From assembly GCF_905147045.1 (NCBI RefSeq), contig NC_065893.1, positions 3,534,001 through 3,598,000 on the forward strand: a stretch of 64,000 nt of DNA. Direction: 5' to 3'. This stretch comes from Nymphalis io (Eukaryota; Arthropoda; Insecta; Lepidoptera; Nymphalidae). This document shows positions 21,590-33,599 of the stretch, in pieces (the stretch's first letter is position 1; each line of letters begins with the position of its first letter). Made by a program: the position numbers and the translations under genes. The notes under the pieces were generated by a model. That model was not told where the DNA came from. It made no database searches and saw only the letters and a list, made by a program, of their open reading frames with translations.

Positions 21590-21711
21590 CCTTTTCTGTA
21601 TCCCTGTCAAAGTGTATGCAAAACTTCATGATTATATGTTGAGTAACAGAGGCGTGAAAGCGTAACAAATAATCAATTAAATAAACATTTTCGCATTTAT
21701 AATATTAGAAA
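21590..21711 (+). repeat. LINE (RTE-like) 3'-end fragment
   Basis: Contains 'ggcgtgaaagcgtaacaaa' and 'tttcgcatttataatatta', the familiar 3' tail shared by many arthropod RTE-type retroposons. A related tail lies near 26590. Confidence 0.6.
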
Positions 21712-22552
21712 GGGTGATCACGATCATGTAGGCAAAAAAGTAATTATCGTTTGGTTGTCCGTTGCACATAAATAAACAGATATTAAAATAAGGAAACTAT
21801 CCCAAAACTACACATTACAATTGAGGTTAAAACTTAAGTTGTGTTCATTTTTTTTAGGTAATTAAATGTGTTTGTTTTGATCGCGTGGTACTGGTTGTGT
21901 TATTTAGATAAGTAAATAATATGAACGAATATTTTAAAAAGTTAGTTTCTGCTCATTTAATTGTTTAGGTTTTTAAACTCGGGAAATAGATTTTTAATTA
22001 TTTAATAGTTTAAACTTTTATTAAAGTATTAAGAAATGATTCATTTGTTCTGCATATGTAGTAATTGTTGATTTTGTTTATTCCATGTTATTTATTTCGA
22101 AATAAAAAAAACTGATTATTGTTATCCAATTTAGTCTCAGACATTTTTTATACAGATTATAGAAGTTTTTAAATTATTATAAGAAACCACCACACTTTAA
22201 GGAATGCTATTGTTAATAGCTTTGTCTATAATACATGATATAGACGCATTATAAAAATCGACGTATAGATAAATAAAGAATCAAATAATATACTAATTTT
22301 TCATCGTTTAATGACTTTTATTTACTTTTAGGTGACATTTCCTTAACGTGAAATTATTACGGACTTTGTTCTTAAATGCTTTTTTTTTACCTACCCAATG
22401 ATAAACATCTTAGAGGCAGTTTTTACGGCCCTGTACCTTTTTTACAAACGTATTATATTCGAATGGAAAAATAAGACCTACTCATTGTAACTTATATGTA
22501 TTTTAAATTTAATATTATAATGTATACGTAATCATTACACATTTTTTTTAAG

Positions 22553-22637
22553 TGGGTATTCCGGCGCCGGCGAGTCCCACATACCCTTTTTTCGCAGATA
22601 AAACGTGAAAATGCTTTTTACCAGCGAAAAAAATAAT
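22553..22637 (+). repeat. Repeat D fragment (3' part)
   Basis: Matches the right half of the copy at 50256 (gtgggtatt, ccggcgag, cccacat, and a ttttaccagcg end) with an internal deletion. Confidence 0.6.
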
Positions 22638-22869
22638 AATATAATAAATAATTGACTAAATAAAAAAAATTATTGACAAAGTAAAATCAATAACCTTGAT
22701 CCTGACATTAGGCTGAGAAAATGAGAGCGTGCGACCTCGAGTGCATTTGCGCAATGCCCTGAATATACCTATATGCGCAAGATTGCCAAAACGAGGTCAT
22801 CGATAAAATGTTTTTTGTATTTTTGAATCTAACAATATTTAAAAAGGAAAAGTATCTAAGACACATTTT

Positions 22870-23625
22870 AACATTTTTTAAATAGCGAAATTAATCGCTG
22901 ATATCTATAGTTTCGTATCCATAGTTTGAAAATTTATCTTGTATAGAGGATGAAATTTAAGATTAAAATTTGTTTGGAAGTTCATAATTTTTGAAAGTAA
23001 GCAATACGAAAAGGGATGTTTAGGTTTTGTTTAAGTGTAAAAGTTAGCTGTTACAGCGTTTTTGGCAACTCATTACTTAATAGGGTGAAATTGGGGATGA
23101 ATGTTATTATCAAAGTTCGATATTTTATTGTTAGAAATATGGTAATCGATATTAAAGTTTGCGTTTATGAATAAATTTAAATTATGAAAATTCATTCAAT
23201 TTAATTAAAGAGATTGGAGATGAGTTTGTATTAAAGTTCATAATTTTTTTAAATTAGAAACATGGAAGTCAGTGTTTTAGCTTTTGTTTATGAGGAAAAA
23301 ACTATTCTTACAGCGTTTTGAAAAGACATCATCTCAGAGGGTGAAATTAGGGACAAAAGCTTTTACGGGAGTTCTTAATTTAGAAGTAAAAAATATGGAA
23401 ATCTCTGCTTAGGCATTTGATTATGAGTAAACAGTCGTCACAATGATTTTGAAAATTCATAAAGGGGTGAAATTTATGATGAAAGATTGTATAGAAGTTC
23501 CTCATTTTTTTCATATTAGTAATATGGAAATCAATATTTATGCTTCTGTGTAAAGTAAAACATATTTGGTAGAGAATTTTAAATAAATCATTACTTAAAA
23601 GGCTTAAATAAGGGATGATCGTGCA
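22870..23625. repeat. Degenerate tandem array, unit about 130 bp, five to six copies
   Basis: The block gggtgaaattNgggatgaaa recurs near 22947, 23082, 23212, 23338, 23465 and 23608, spacing 126-143 bp. Between them the same order repeats: a 'gttcataattttt' block, 'agaaatatggaaatc', 'gcttttgtttatgagtaaa', 'acagcgttttgaaaa' and 'catcatt/cattactta'. Copies are strongly diverged. Fragments of repeat D flank both sides. Confidence 0.8.
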
Positions 23626-23631
23626 TTTGTC

Positions 23632-23752
23632 ACGGTAGCATGCGCAAGCGATCCCATGGCGCTCTTCGTTAAGACGGAAAGGGTACCGCTGGTTTATTAG
23701 TGGATATTCCGATGTTCGGGGGGCAGTCGACGCCTTAGTACACGTTACCTGC
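23632..23752 (+). repeat. Repeat D fragment (5' part)
   Basis: Matches the left half of the copy at 50256: 'catgcgcaagcgatcccat', 'agacggaaagggtaccgct', 'tattccgatgttcgggg'. Confidence 0.65.
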
Positions 23753-24242
23753 TCATTTATCTATTTTCATAAAAATTATGTATCGGAGTACTGCAATCGA
23801 AGAGGTATTAAAATTTGATATCTACCTATTTAAACATACTACATAATCATAATATTTATTATCGCTTATTTATAAGTATTTTAATTGTGGTCCAGAGATA
23901 CGGGTCAGGCCAAAAATAATGATTGACTTCATCTTTATTTATTACCTTTGAGAAACTAATCTCAAAGGCAATGTTAAGAACATTGCAGTACCTGGACCTA
24001 ACCATATGAAGACGCTTGTTCTGTGCCTAATGATTTATGACTGCTCTGTATCCGGACGAGTCTGCCCTATCAAATTAAAGACTAAATATAATATCGTACC
24101 TACAACAGATGTGTACCTGTGAAAATAGGTAAGTATAGCTACATCTAACTATTTTCGCACAATTTTAAATAAGTTATGAATTTAAATATATTGAAATAGA
24201 AAATATTATTGTGTAAATGTAAAATATGAGATCAAAAAAAAG

Positions 24243-24374
24243 AAACCGCTGAGTTTCTTTCGGCAGTTCTCTTTAGGTCTGAGGTGTTTATTTCCGAACC
24301 GGTGGTAGATTTATGACAATCAATAAGCAAGTGTAAAGCTTCTATATTGAATAAAGATTTGATTTTTGATTCGA
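24243..24374 (+). repeat. Non-LTR retrotransposon 3'-end fragment
   Basis: Reads 'cgctgagtttctttcggc', 'tttccgaaccggtggtaga' and 'ttgaataaagatttgattt', the typical 3' end of a lepidopteran LINE family with its A/T-rich simple tail. Exact family not known. Confidence 0.65.
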
Positions 24375-24942
24375 AAATAAACATCTAGTGTTTTAATTGG
24401 CTCTTTGCAGGTTATGCGAATGCCCATCTTACCACAAGATGCAGTATTGCTATGTCATCATTTAAGTAAAAGGCCAAAGGTGGTATTAATAACCTATCCG
24501 CCCACTATTCACGATCTCATTATTTTACACAAATTTATTTCGACATCGAATGACTGCCTACCTTGTAGCCTTGAAACTGATTACTCACTGCATCACTTTT
24601 AGAAAGATTTATCGATAAATCTTATTATTGCTAATTACTACGATTCCTACATATCCTTACTAATATAACAAATATTATAAAAACTAAATTAGCGATAAAA
24701 ACCTTATATGTATTTTTAATATGCAACTTATTCAGACATCTCATAATTAATAGTTGGGTTCCATTCATTTCATATTTAACTTGCCAGACGACCGTCTGAT
24801 AAATAATTCTCCTAGACATGTAAATTGAAATAGGATTAAAAATTATATGCGCGACAAGACCATAAATCGATTCCTCTTGACCTAAATATTCTCGGGTCAA
24901 TGCCATGTCACATCTAGAATGACAATGTAGGTGATCTTACCG

Positions 24943-24983
24943 ATTTGTTTACTTTAATGATAATGTCATTAAAGTAAACAAAT
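24943..24983. repeat. Perfect palindrome, 18-bp stem, 5-nt loop
   Basis: Arms 24943-24960 and 24966-24983 around TAATG are exact inverted copies. Confidence 0.9.
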
Positions 24984-25087
24984 GACTAATGAAACAATAA
25001 TTCAAATGTTTATAAAATATATAGAAGACAATGAACTCATACCAAAATTGGGACAAAACATAGTTCTTTATTGATATTAAATTACTT

Positions 25088-25262
25088 GGTGGTAGGTCTG
25101 GGTAGATACCACCCCCTCATCACATATTCTACCGCCAAACAGCAATACATAGTCTCCAATGTTGGTGGAGTATTGGCGATGTTAGGAATGGTCATTCTTT
25201 TCATTTAATTTTCTATGGGCCTAACTAACCACTTACCATCATACCAATTTTTATAAAAAATT
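25088..25262 (+). repeat. Repeat C copy, internally deleted
   Basis: Shares 'ggtggtaggtctgggtagataccacc' in outline, 'catattctaccgc' and 'ccacttaccatca' with the full copy at 46628. Ends in an A-rich tract. Confidence 0.75.
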
Positions 25263-26199
25263 GTATATTACACTAATATCGGCCTAGAGTAAGGGTTTTT
25301 GATTATTATTAAAAACAATTAACAACAACTACAAATCATTACATTATTGAAGCTTATCCAAAATTACACGTTATTTTAAACAAATTAATTTAAATATTAA
25401 TGACTAGTAAGCATTATTACCAGGAAGGGTTACAGTATGGATCAGCTAAACACGGAAGCCTTTCTAGGTGAGCCGTTGAACTACGCACTTGTCCGGCTTC
25501 ATACAATAAACGGGTAAACGTGCCAAGATGTTGATTTACGTAGTTCGTTAGAATATGTATCACTCTGAATTGTTTTACAGTTTGACATTGATTTTATTAG
25601 TATATTACATATTACGTTTAGAGTTAAATGTCCAGTCTGAGTAACCTATCGTAATTTGAAAATTAGTTTGATCTTTTACTTTATTCACGAACTAGCGTAT
25701 TATTTTATATCACCTTTCTTAATAAAGTATGTATACAAGAGACGTGTCGCCTTGGCTATCACGCGTAGTCACTTTCCAACAACATCGTCGTGTGATATCG
25801 ATATTAGTTGGCCTGCTGTCGTACACGTGTCTCTAAGTACACGATACAGCTCGCCAAATGATACATATGAACTTCAAATACCAAGAAGTCACAACATAAG
25901 CTGAATCATTGTCATTCAATTCAGTGTTACGTCTAAATAGAGAATAATTATGTATTTTTTATTTATAATTAAAATAAGTAAATCTACATATATATTATAC
26001 TGCACATATATATTATATACATACATTTTGAACGTGAAAATCAAATAGATTTCATCCAATCGAAGAATAGGTAATAGGGAATTAAAAGAAAGTTTATTTT
26101 ATTTTACTTGCCATTCCGGCGGTTATAAATGTTAAAAAAGTGAAACAATGAAGCAGATAACCGTAACGTAACAGTAAAATCGAGTTGAACAAAAATAAA

Positions 26200-26330
26200 T
26201 GGGCAAAGACAGCAAGCAGCGCGCGCGCAGTCGCGCGGTCGCACGCTAACCCAATTCCTGCGCTATCAGCTTTCACGTTGCGTCACGCGAGCACGGCTCA
26301 CTTGTCGGAGATGCGAACTGTTACTTATAA
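26200..26330. promoter_or_regulatory. Isolated GC-rich island
   Basis: A short CpG-rich patch (cgcgcgcgcagtcgcgcggt, then gcgtcacgcgagcacgg) stands out in AT-rich DNA. It could be an enhancer or cryptic promoter; no gene start was recognised. Confidence 0.3.
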
Positions 26331-26589
26331 TATTATGTAATTAACTATAGTTTCTATAACTGCGACACTTTGAAATTATTCGCTCGACAGCTCCGTGACG
26401 TCTATGAATTGCAGATAAAAACAATATGAGACTTCAACTTAAACGGAAGATTTTCTCTTAAAGATTTAAGAGCTTCCCGTTATAACCTTATTATATCATT
26501 AAATCGTATATATCTTGTGGTCGAACTAAGAAATAAGCAATACTTATGGATTAATATTTTAAGTAAAAATAAGGTTTCGAAGGCGTGCG

Positions 26590-26727
26590 AGAGGAACCTA
26601 CGTCCTTCCTTTGGGTTCAAGCTTGCCTTATACCAAATTTCATCATATCCATTCAGTGGTTTAACTATGAAAGCGTAAGAGATAGACGGGCGGACATAGT
26701 TACTTTCGCATTTATAATATTAGTATA
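26590..26727 (+). repeat. LINE (RTE-like) 3'-end fragment
   Basis: Contains 'taccaaatttcatcatatcc', 'attcagtggtttaactatga', 'aagcgtaagagatagacggg' and the terminal 'tttcgcatttataatattag', a common arthropod RTE tail. Confidence 0.75.
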
Positions 26728-27944
26728 GAATTACCGTCTTACTATTGTTCTAGGACTTCGAAATAAAAGAAAGTCTCGTTATGTTGGCGTTTAATAATGA
26801 GTTTTTGACTTACAAAAAAGTAACTTCTATACCTAATGTCGTAAAAATTCCTAATAAAATTGAATCTATTAAATTCTAATACCTTTAGTACGCATAAATA
26901 CCGTGAAGCACAATATTTAGCAAATCGCCTTCCGCGACTTGTTTTCTAGGTCAAGATAAGTCGTCATTATGAGGTAAAAACTAGCGAACACTTGCCAAGC
27001 GTTTGTAAGATATAAAGGTTGTATACATCGGTAGACATTGACCGCGGCTCGTGCGGAAATTTTTCAGGACTGTAAATCTGTCAAGTTTATAAAATATTAT
27101 TTATGGTTAATAATTTACTGATACAGACAATAATATCTACTCGAAATGTATCATATTGTTTTAAATATTGAGTATATCGTTAAATAAAGGAGAATGGTGA
27201 CATTGAATTTTTTTTTGTTTATTATATGACAATATGTTTAAATTATGCAAAAATAAATAGATAACCAAAACTTTGATTCTTTAAAAGATTTACAATTATA
27301 GACAAAAATGTTTTAAGTATAAACAATTTAAAATTAGAAAGTATATTTTTTCTTGACGTAACACATAAATGTAATATACCTATATACATTTAAAATTTAA
27401 ACTTTCAAAACTATTTTAGAAAAACAACATGTTAAGAAATATCACGAAAAAGATAGTGTTGTAAAAAATAGCCATCCCTAGATACGAGAATTTTGTTTCT
27501 GGTCATAGGATAAGCCAATAATATGCTGCTGTTTATTTTAACCCAATCAAGGAATCAATTATTCGATAATATCGACTTAATCATTTAATTTTTAATTAAC
27601 AAATAGGATTAACTGTTTATAATATATTGGAGTAGAAATATACTGGATTGGACTGGATTGATATTGATAAAACCACATACACGGTACGGCATCTTTCAAA
27701 TGTAATGAGTCTTTATTTTTTTTTCTTATTTAATTAAGGGACCAATCAGACCTACACAGGCACGTCAGTCCCAATGTCCCTTCTATATTTTCTAATATCA
27801 CTTATTATTTATTGCTAATAGATAAAATTCCAGGAGCATTCTAGCAGATTCTAATAAAGGATCTGATAGAATTCTTTGAACTAATCCAACATCTAACAAA
27901 CATACTTTTAAATTATGTAATAGTAACTTTCTCTGATTCTAAAG

Positions 27945-28170
27945 TGATATTATTCGTTACGTCCACATCTATCACAATTAGGAGAATCAATTTTTTTTAC
28001 AAGGAAACCAAAGCATTTTGATGGAATATGTCCAACCTAAGCCCGATGAGCTGTAATAACATATAACCTCTTTAGTTTATATCTGCTAATCCAAGGTATG
28101 TGAGGAGGCTCATATTGAATTGTTCGATAACAAATTCCCTTATTTTTAGATATTTCGTCGAAATTCTTAT
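27945..28170 (-). pseudogene. Possible degraded LINE ORF2 C-terminus
   Basis: On the minus strand broken frames give phrases such as ITAHRALGWTYSIKM and NCDRCGR, reminiscent of the Cys-rich C-terminal end of LINE reverse-transcriptase proteins. There are stops and frameshifts. Weak by eye. Confidence 0.35.
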
Positions 28171-28179
28171 TTGAGTCTT

Positions 28180-29210
28180 ATAATAAAAAAAAATTACATC
28201 CATATAAATTTTATGTTTTTAATTGTTATATTTATAAAAAGTACAATAAATAAAATTATAATAATAAATATAGTATTTAAGACACAACACATTGTAGATA
28301 TATTATCGATAGCTGAACCAATACTTCGACCGCGTAAAATTTAGTTTGATACCTAAATCATTCAAAATCTGTCATCGTGCCACGCTTAGTTATTTTTTCT
28401 TCTAATGTAAATGTACTTATAATGTAATGTAAATAGCAACACTCAATATCAACTCATAGTTTTGAAAATAATACAAGAGTAATATATTCGTCTCTGATCT
28501 ATCGAGGTAATATGGGCTCATGTAAAATAATTTACTGGCCGATCCAACAAAACATTTAATATTATAGAAGCGATCAAGCTGCTCCATGAGGCAATCACAC
28601 TTATCGATAAAAATAAGTGGATACGGTGTAATTAAAGAAGGAAAAATTAAAAAAATGTAACCTATATACGAAGACGTCTGACCCTACAAAATTTGAAATA
28701 AGAGCTCAAAAACAGAATTCGAATATTTTTTTGCTTAATAGTTGTTTTTTATTTTATTTTATTGGCAACCCAAATAACATATTTCTATTAAAATTAATAT
28801 AAAACTACGTTTAGAAACAATTATATTTACCGTTCCTTACTATATCATTCATTCATTAACCCACTCAGTAATTTCCTCCTCACTAGTTAATCTTAAATGT
28901 CATGTCACTTCAAGGTCAAAGTTATGTTCCTATGCCCATTGGAATAGACAATACACTTAAAATTTTCATCTAAATAACCAAAATAAGCTTAACATTTATA
29001 ATATAAGTACAACGAATAACATTAATAAATATACAGTATAGGAAAATATACATATCTGTGATGTGTGTGTGATTATAATTATATAACAATCTCATACGCA
29101 TTTCGCATAATTTAAGTAAATAACCAACAACACAAATCTAATTTGATGTTGAATGAGCTTAAATGTATTCTTGGACCTTAAAAGTTATTTGATATTCTTG
29201 ATCAAAAACA
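28180..29210. other. Non-coding, nothing recognised
   Basis: AT-rich. A TTCAAGGTCAAAG nuclear-receptor-like site is near 28909. No gene or repeat family was identified. Confidence 0.4.
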
Positions 29211-29215
29211 TATTT

Positions 29216-29415
29216 TCATTTTATATATAAATGACGTCTGTAAATTCGTTCACGGAACAAGAAAGCTGATGACACTGCGATAATGTTCTCGGGTGACAAG
29301 AGAGGAAGTACTCATACACGCAACCTCTGGAGCTTATGCGAGATGCTCATTCGTTATGTGCTAATCTATTTACATTAAACACAATAAAGAAAAATTACAT
29401 TTGTGTGAAATCAAT
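29216..29415 (+). pseudogene. LINE reverse transcriptase fragment, frameshifted
   Basis: One frame gives LYINDVCKFVHGTRKL. After a shift the next gives ADDTAIMFSGD, the reverse-transcriptase ADD catalytic box, and a third gives CANLFTLNTIKKNYI, like the 'NxLxLNxxKT' block downstream of that box in Jockey/CR1-type elements. It is dead: three frames and a stop. Confidence 0.72.
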
Positions 29416-30054
29416 ATGTATTACATACGTAATTTGTCATTTAGTAACTAAACTCAATATGGTGTTAGATTGATTTATTGTTCTGGTAATATAGACGCTT
29501 GGTAATTTGTCCCTTCTCTCAAAGGTGGATTAAGTCTTAGTATCAATAATCAATCAAAATTTATTATTATACGCTATTGTAAACTTTTATCTAGAAGAAT
29601 AAGAAAGCTCATTTGAGTCTTAAACGATTTTATTTTTAAATTTATGATATTTCCGTACTTCATGGCAATCTGCCTAGTTAAATGTCACGTTTCTATCCGT
29701 TAGTGAATTAAAACGTAGATTACCTTGTGATTAACTTAAAATTTTCGATAGCTCGCAATTTATTAGAGCATTCTTGTTAGAGTTGAATTGATTAGAAACA
29801 TTAAGTAAAAACATACTTCTCACGTGTTTGAAACAATGCCTCGGAAAGTTATGTGAGCGGTTGACGGGAAAAGTCGAGCTGGCCCACAGCTTCATACACA
29901 TTGCAATTAAATACGGGTACATAGTACTCAAGTGTCATATTTCACCTGTGCGACGAAATTTAACAAAATTCAACTGCTGTTTAGTGGTCACCACCGTCCA
30001 TAGCACATTAGCGCTGTAAGAAATATTAGCTTTAGAAACTATGATTTTATGTCC

Positions 30055-30172
30055 CTTGTGCCTGTAGTTATACTGAGTTACTCACTCCTCAAACCGGAAC
30101 AAAATGGAGCTTGGTGGTAGAATATGTGATTAGTGGGTGGTACCTATCTAGACGGGCTTGCACAAAGTCAAA
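30055..30172 (-). repeat. Repeat C fragment
   Basis: Contains 'cccttgtgcctgtagttat', 'aaaccggaacaaaa', 'gggtggtacctatctagacg' and 'gcttgcacaaag', truncated at the poly-A-bearing end. Confidence 0.75.
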
Positions 30173-31221
30173 CACGAAGCAGTCATTTTTCTAAAATTTT
30201 AATTACGTGAGCGAAAACTCTTTAACATACTTGACGCAACGTATTTGTCGCTTGTCGACAGTGATTCATGTGATGACAATGAAACGTTTGTTCCGATTTA
30301 CCGCCGAACTTACAGTTACCAGCCCAGGCAAAGATTGTACAGAATATTCTATTATTTGAGACGTATTATTTTAATTAATATTAGTACATTTATTTTGTAC
30401 TTTATTAGTACATTTTATAAAACAAAGTGCCTTCGCCACGTCGGTTTGTCTGTCTGAACGTAATACGGTTTTTATCAATAGACATCGATTATTTAGTAAA
30501 ATTTATGTGTATAAATTAAAGTTTTGTGTCACGTCGACTAGGAACTTTACTGGCGTGCGCCGCATAAACCAATAGATATGATAAACATTTTTTGTAAACC
30601 CTTATTCTATCCTTGTGAAGCCGCTACTTGTGTATTAATATTACAAGAAAAACAGACTGAGAAATGATAATATTTTAGAATATAAACAATTTTGTGTAGC
30701 AAGAGTTAAATTATAAATTCTCAATACATTCTACAACGATATCTCTCTCTACCGCAATGTTAAGTGAAATACAGTTTCGCATCAAACGACGACACGAGCG
30801 TAAAACATTAAAAAAACCCGTGGAGAAATTTCTAAACTTTTGTTACATGCAAATTACGTAAATTTTGTTTTATCGTAAAATATAAATTGAATAAAAGAAA
30901 ATGGTTTTCGCTGTTTGTTGTGAGCAAATTAGATAATATCCAGATTACTTTTTTGGTAGCCTGACCGACTTAGATTGTGAAATTAGAATTTCTAGTTGGT
31001 ACATATTTACAAACTCCTTAGTAATTTTTCCGTATCAACTTCTTCTCATCGGATTTTGACTTTTCTCTGGAAATTTTTTCAGGTGTTAAATTATGTTTTT
31101 AGTTGACCCAAGACTTGATCTTGATCTTAAATGTTAAGGATGCTGATGCTGTACAGTCATTACAAAAATATTGTTACCAAATAAGTCTGTAAAGCGCATC
31201 TGTTAATAAAAGAGAAAGTGT

Positions 31222-31528
31222 TTTTTTTATATGCTCGTCCAAGATGGACGAGTATGGATGGTACGAGGATGGATGGTAAGTGGTCACCAACGACCATAAG
31301 CATTGGCATTGTAAGAAATGTTAACCATCGCTTACATCACCAATGCGCCACCAACCTTGGGAACTGAGATGTTATGTCCCTTGTGCCTGTAATTACACTG
31401 GCTTACGGGGAGTAAGCCAGTGTAATTACAAGCCAAAACACAACAACCAAGCGCTGCTGTTTTGCGGTATCTGATGAGTGGGTGGTACCTACCTAGACGA
31501 GCTTGCACAAAGCTTTACCACCAGTAAA
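31222..31528 (-). repeat. Repeat C copy with an internal palindrome
   Basis: Near-full copy, with its T-run at about 31222. Where other copies read on from 'ttacactggctcact', this one folds back on itself: arms 31388-31406 and 31412-31430 are a perfect 19-bp inverted repeat around GGGGA. Confidence 0.85.
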
Positions 31529-32199
31529 ATTGTAAACTGGCTATGTTTCTTAACATGCTAATAAATGATAGATTATTAAGGTTGAATTATCATTTAAATT
31601 TTAACATATATGGTATAAAAATCTGACTAACTACAACCGGTTAACTGTTTTTAGCTTTTACTTTCACGATAGACATACATCGGTGTTTTTGTTTGAACGC
31701 AAGTTGGGCAACTTAAGACATCACTAGCTATCGACCTAGAATTTGGACGGATATGACAGTTTCATTAATATATACAAATATCATCAAACAATCGGCTTGT
31801 TATATCAATAATCATTATTTATCTGTAAAATTACTACACAAGTTGTCAAATTTGACTATCTTTTAATGAAAATCGAAAGTTATAATTATTGCTTTTTCAC
31901 TGGAATCTATTGTTTGCCTCGTTTAGGGTTTTTTGTATTTTTGTGATTAAGTATTTTAGTAACCTTATGAATATTATCTACTAACGGAATGCAAACTTTT
32001 GCCGATTTGGGATTATATTCGAAAATGGCTATTAGTTCCGTTTCTAAGTTCTCTTTTTTGGCGTAAAAACGCAACGACGATCATAGCGGAATTGGCGGCC
32101 ACGCTCTTAGTTCTTCGTTTGTTTTCGTATCATCTCGGCTTTTTCCGTACCCCTACTTCGGATGTGATTACGTGAGCCTTGCGAGAGCGAACGAGACCT

Positions 32200-32495
32200 C
32201 GATGCCCCTCCACCCGCTCAGGGCCACTCGCTCAGCGATCGGTCTCTATCTATACCAGTTTTCAACTAGCCGTTCTTGTGAGTGTTTGTGTCTTTCGTTT
32301 AAATCGAATTGATACGACTTTTAATTCGTGCGTCTTTTAGAAAAACTGCTACTACTTAGTGAAAAAAAACTGGACTTCACGCTCCGTTGCAGCGTTATCG
32401 GTACTGTGCAGGAGGTGTTGTGTTAAATTTGTGAATGTTTGTGACTACGCGACGTTGTCGTGTCAAATCCGTCTTGGATCCTTCGACTCGGCAAG
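32200..32495 (+). promoter_or_regulatory. Candidate promoter and untranslated first exon
   Basis: A stretch less AT-rich than its flanks (from 'acgtgagccttgcgagagcg' to 'cttcgactcggcaag') ends at a good donor, GCAAG|GTAAAT. No long reading frame starts in it. It looks like a non-coding first exon followed by a long intron. Transcript evidence would be needed to confirm. Confidence 0.4.
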
Positions 32496-33435
32496 GTAAA
32501 TACAGAAACTCTTGCTTGTAAGAAACACCGTATACGTGGAAGAAAGTAGTTGGATTGTCAAGTTTTAATCATTTACTAATTACATTGCCAAAAAGATATC
32601 GGAACTCGTTCACCACCTACTTAGCAATGAGCATTATACAGAATTTTTGTACCGTTATCTGACGTGGACTTACCGACAATACACGATACAATTTAATTCT
32701 GTTCTCAATCGTATTCAATTTATTCTTCTTTCATTAATCTTTGATAGTATTTTGTTTATTAATTCGCTGCGTTACAAAATATCTAATACTTTTCAATGTC
32801 TTACTTGACTTAATGGAGCAGTTACTTATAAGGAAGCGCGGAACTATTGTTGTTCCTATAAGAAATTGTTTTAACATGTAAACTGTTTAATGGTTTTTCT
32901 ATACAATGACGATTCTGCGCGTGTGCGAATAAAGGTTTGGGATAATGAAGATAATTATTTGCAATAGATATATGTATAATAGATTCATTAATGAATCCAT
33001 TTGACTTGGCAGTGCAAAACTGCTTTCCAGCAACTCTGGATGGGCGTGGCAAGTGGCCAAGTGTTTCCAAGGCCCACGGGGACGGGTTTTTTAAATTGTC
33101 TACCAAGAGTAACCAATTTCATCACCGTTGACGATCGTCGGTTCATTTAAAAGTCATTTAACTGACAAAGCTTGCTAGTTTCATTTTAACTACGTTCAGA
33201 ATAAAATTCCCTGTACATTATTATGTATTTTGACAATACAATGGCATTATTTAAAGCGTTTTAGTTTCGAGAAGCTTAAGCAATTATAATCAAACCGTAC
33301 TTTAAGTTAGTAGCATAATAATTTAATTTAACTTTTTCATTATTAACTACGTACAAATAATGATCAATTCAAAACAATCGATTAAACGTTGCCGAGTCCA
33401 TGTGTCGTGTTGCTTTCTCAACATTTCGTCTATTT

Positions 33436-33545
33436 TTAGCGGTAAAGACGCGCGGGCGCGGGGACTGCAAGTAGGTCGCGATGTTTGCTCGTCCGCGACG
33501 CTACGTACCTGCGCTCACGACGTCGACCGCCGACCGACGCTTCTT
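33436..33545. promoter_or_regulatory. GC-rich island downstream of the candidate first exon
   Basis: CpG-rich patch (gacgcgcgggcgcggggact, cgtccgcgacgctacg, gacgtcgaccgccgaccgac) in AT-rich DNA. Possible regulatory element. Confidence 0.3.
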
Positions 33546-33599
33546 TACTTAACAGTGAAGGATAAAAACGTCATTTATATTATTACAGAGACATTTTAA

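Noticed and set aside
24631..24906. 91-aa minus-strand frame beginning MALTREYLGQEESIYG
   Set aside because: No recognisable family and an AT-rich tail of Ile/Asn codons, as expected by chance.
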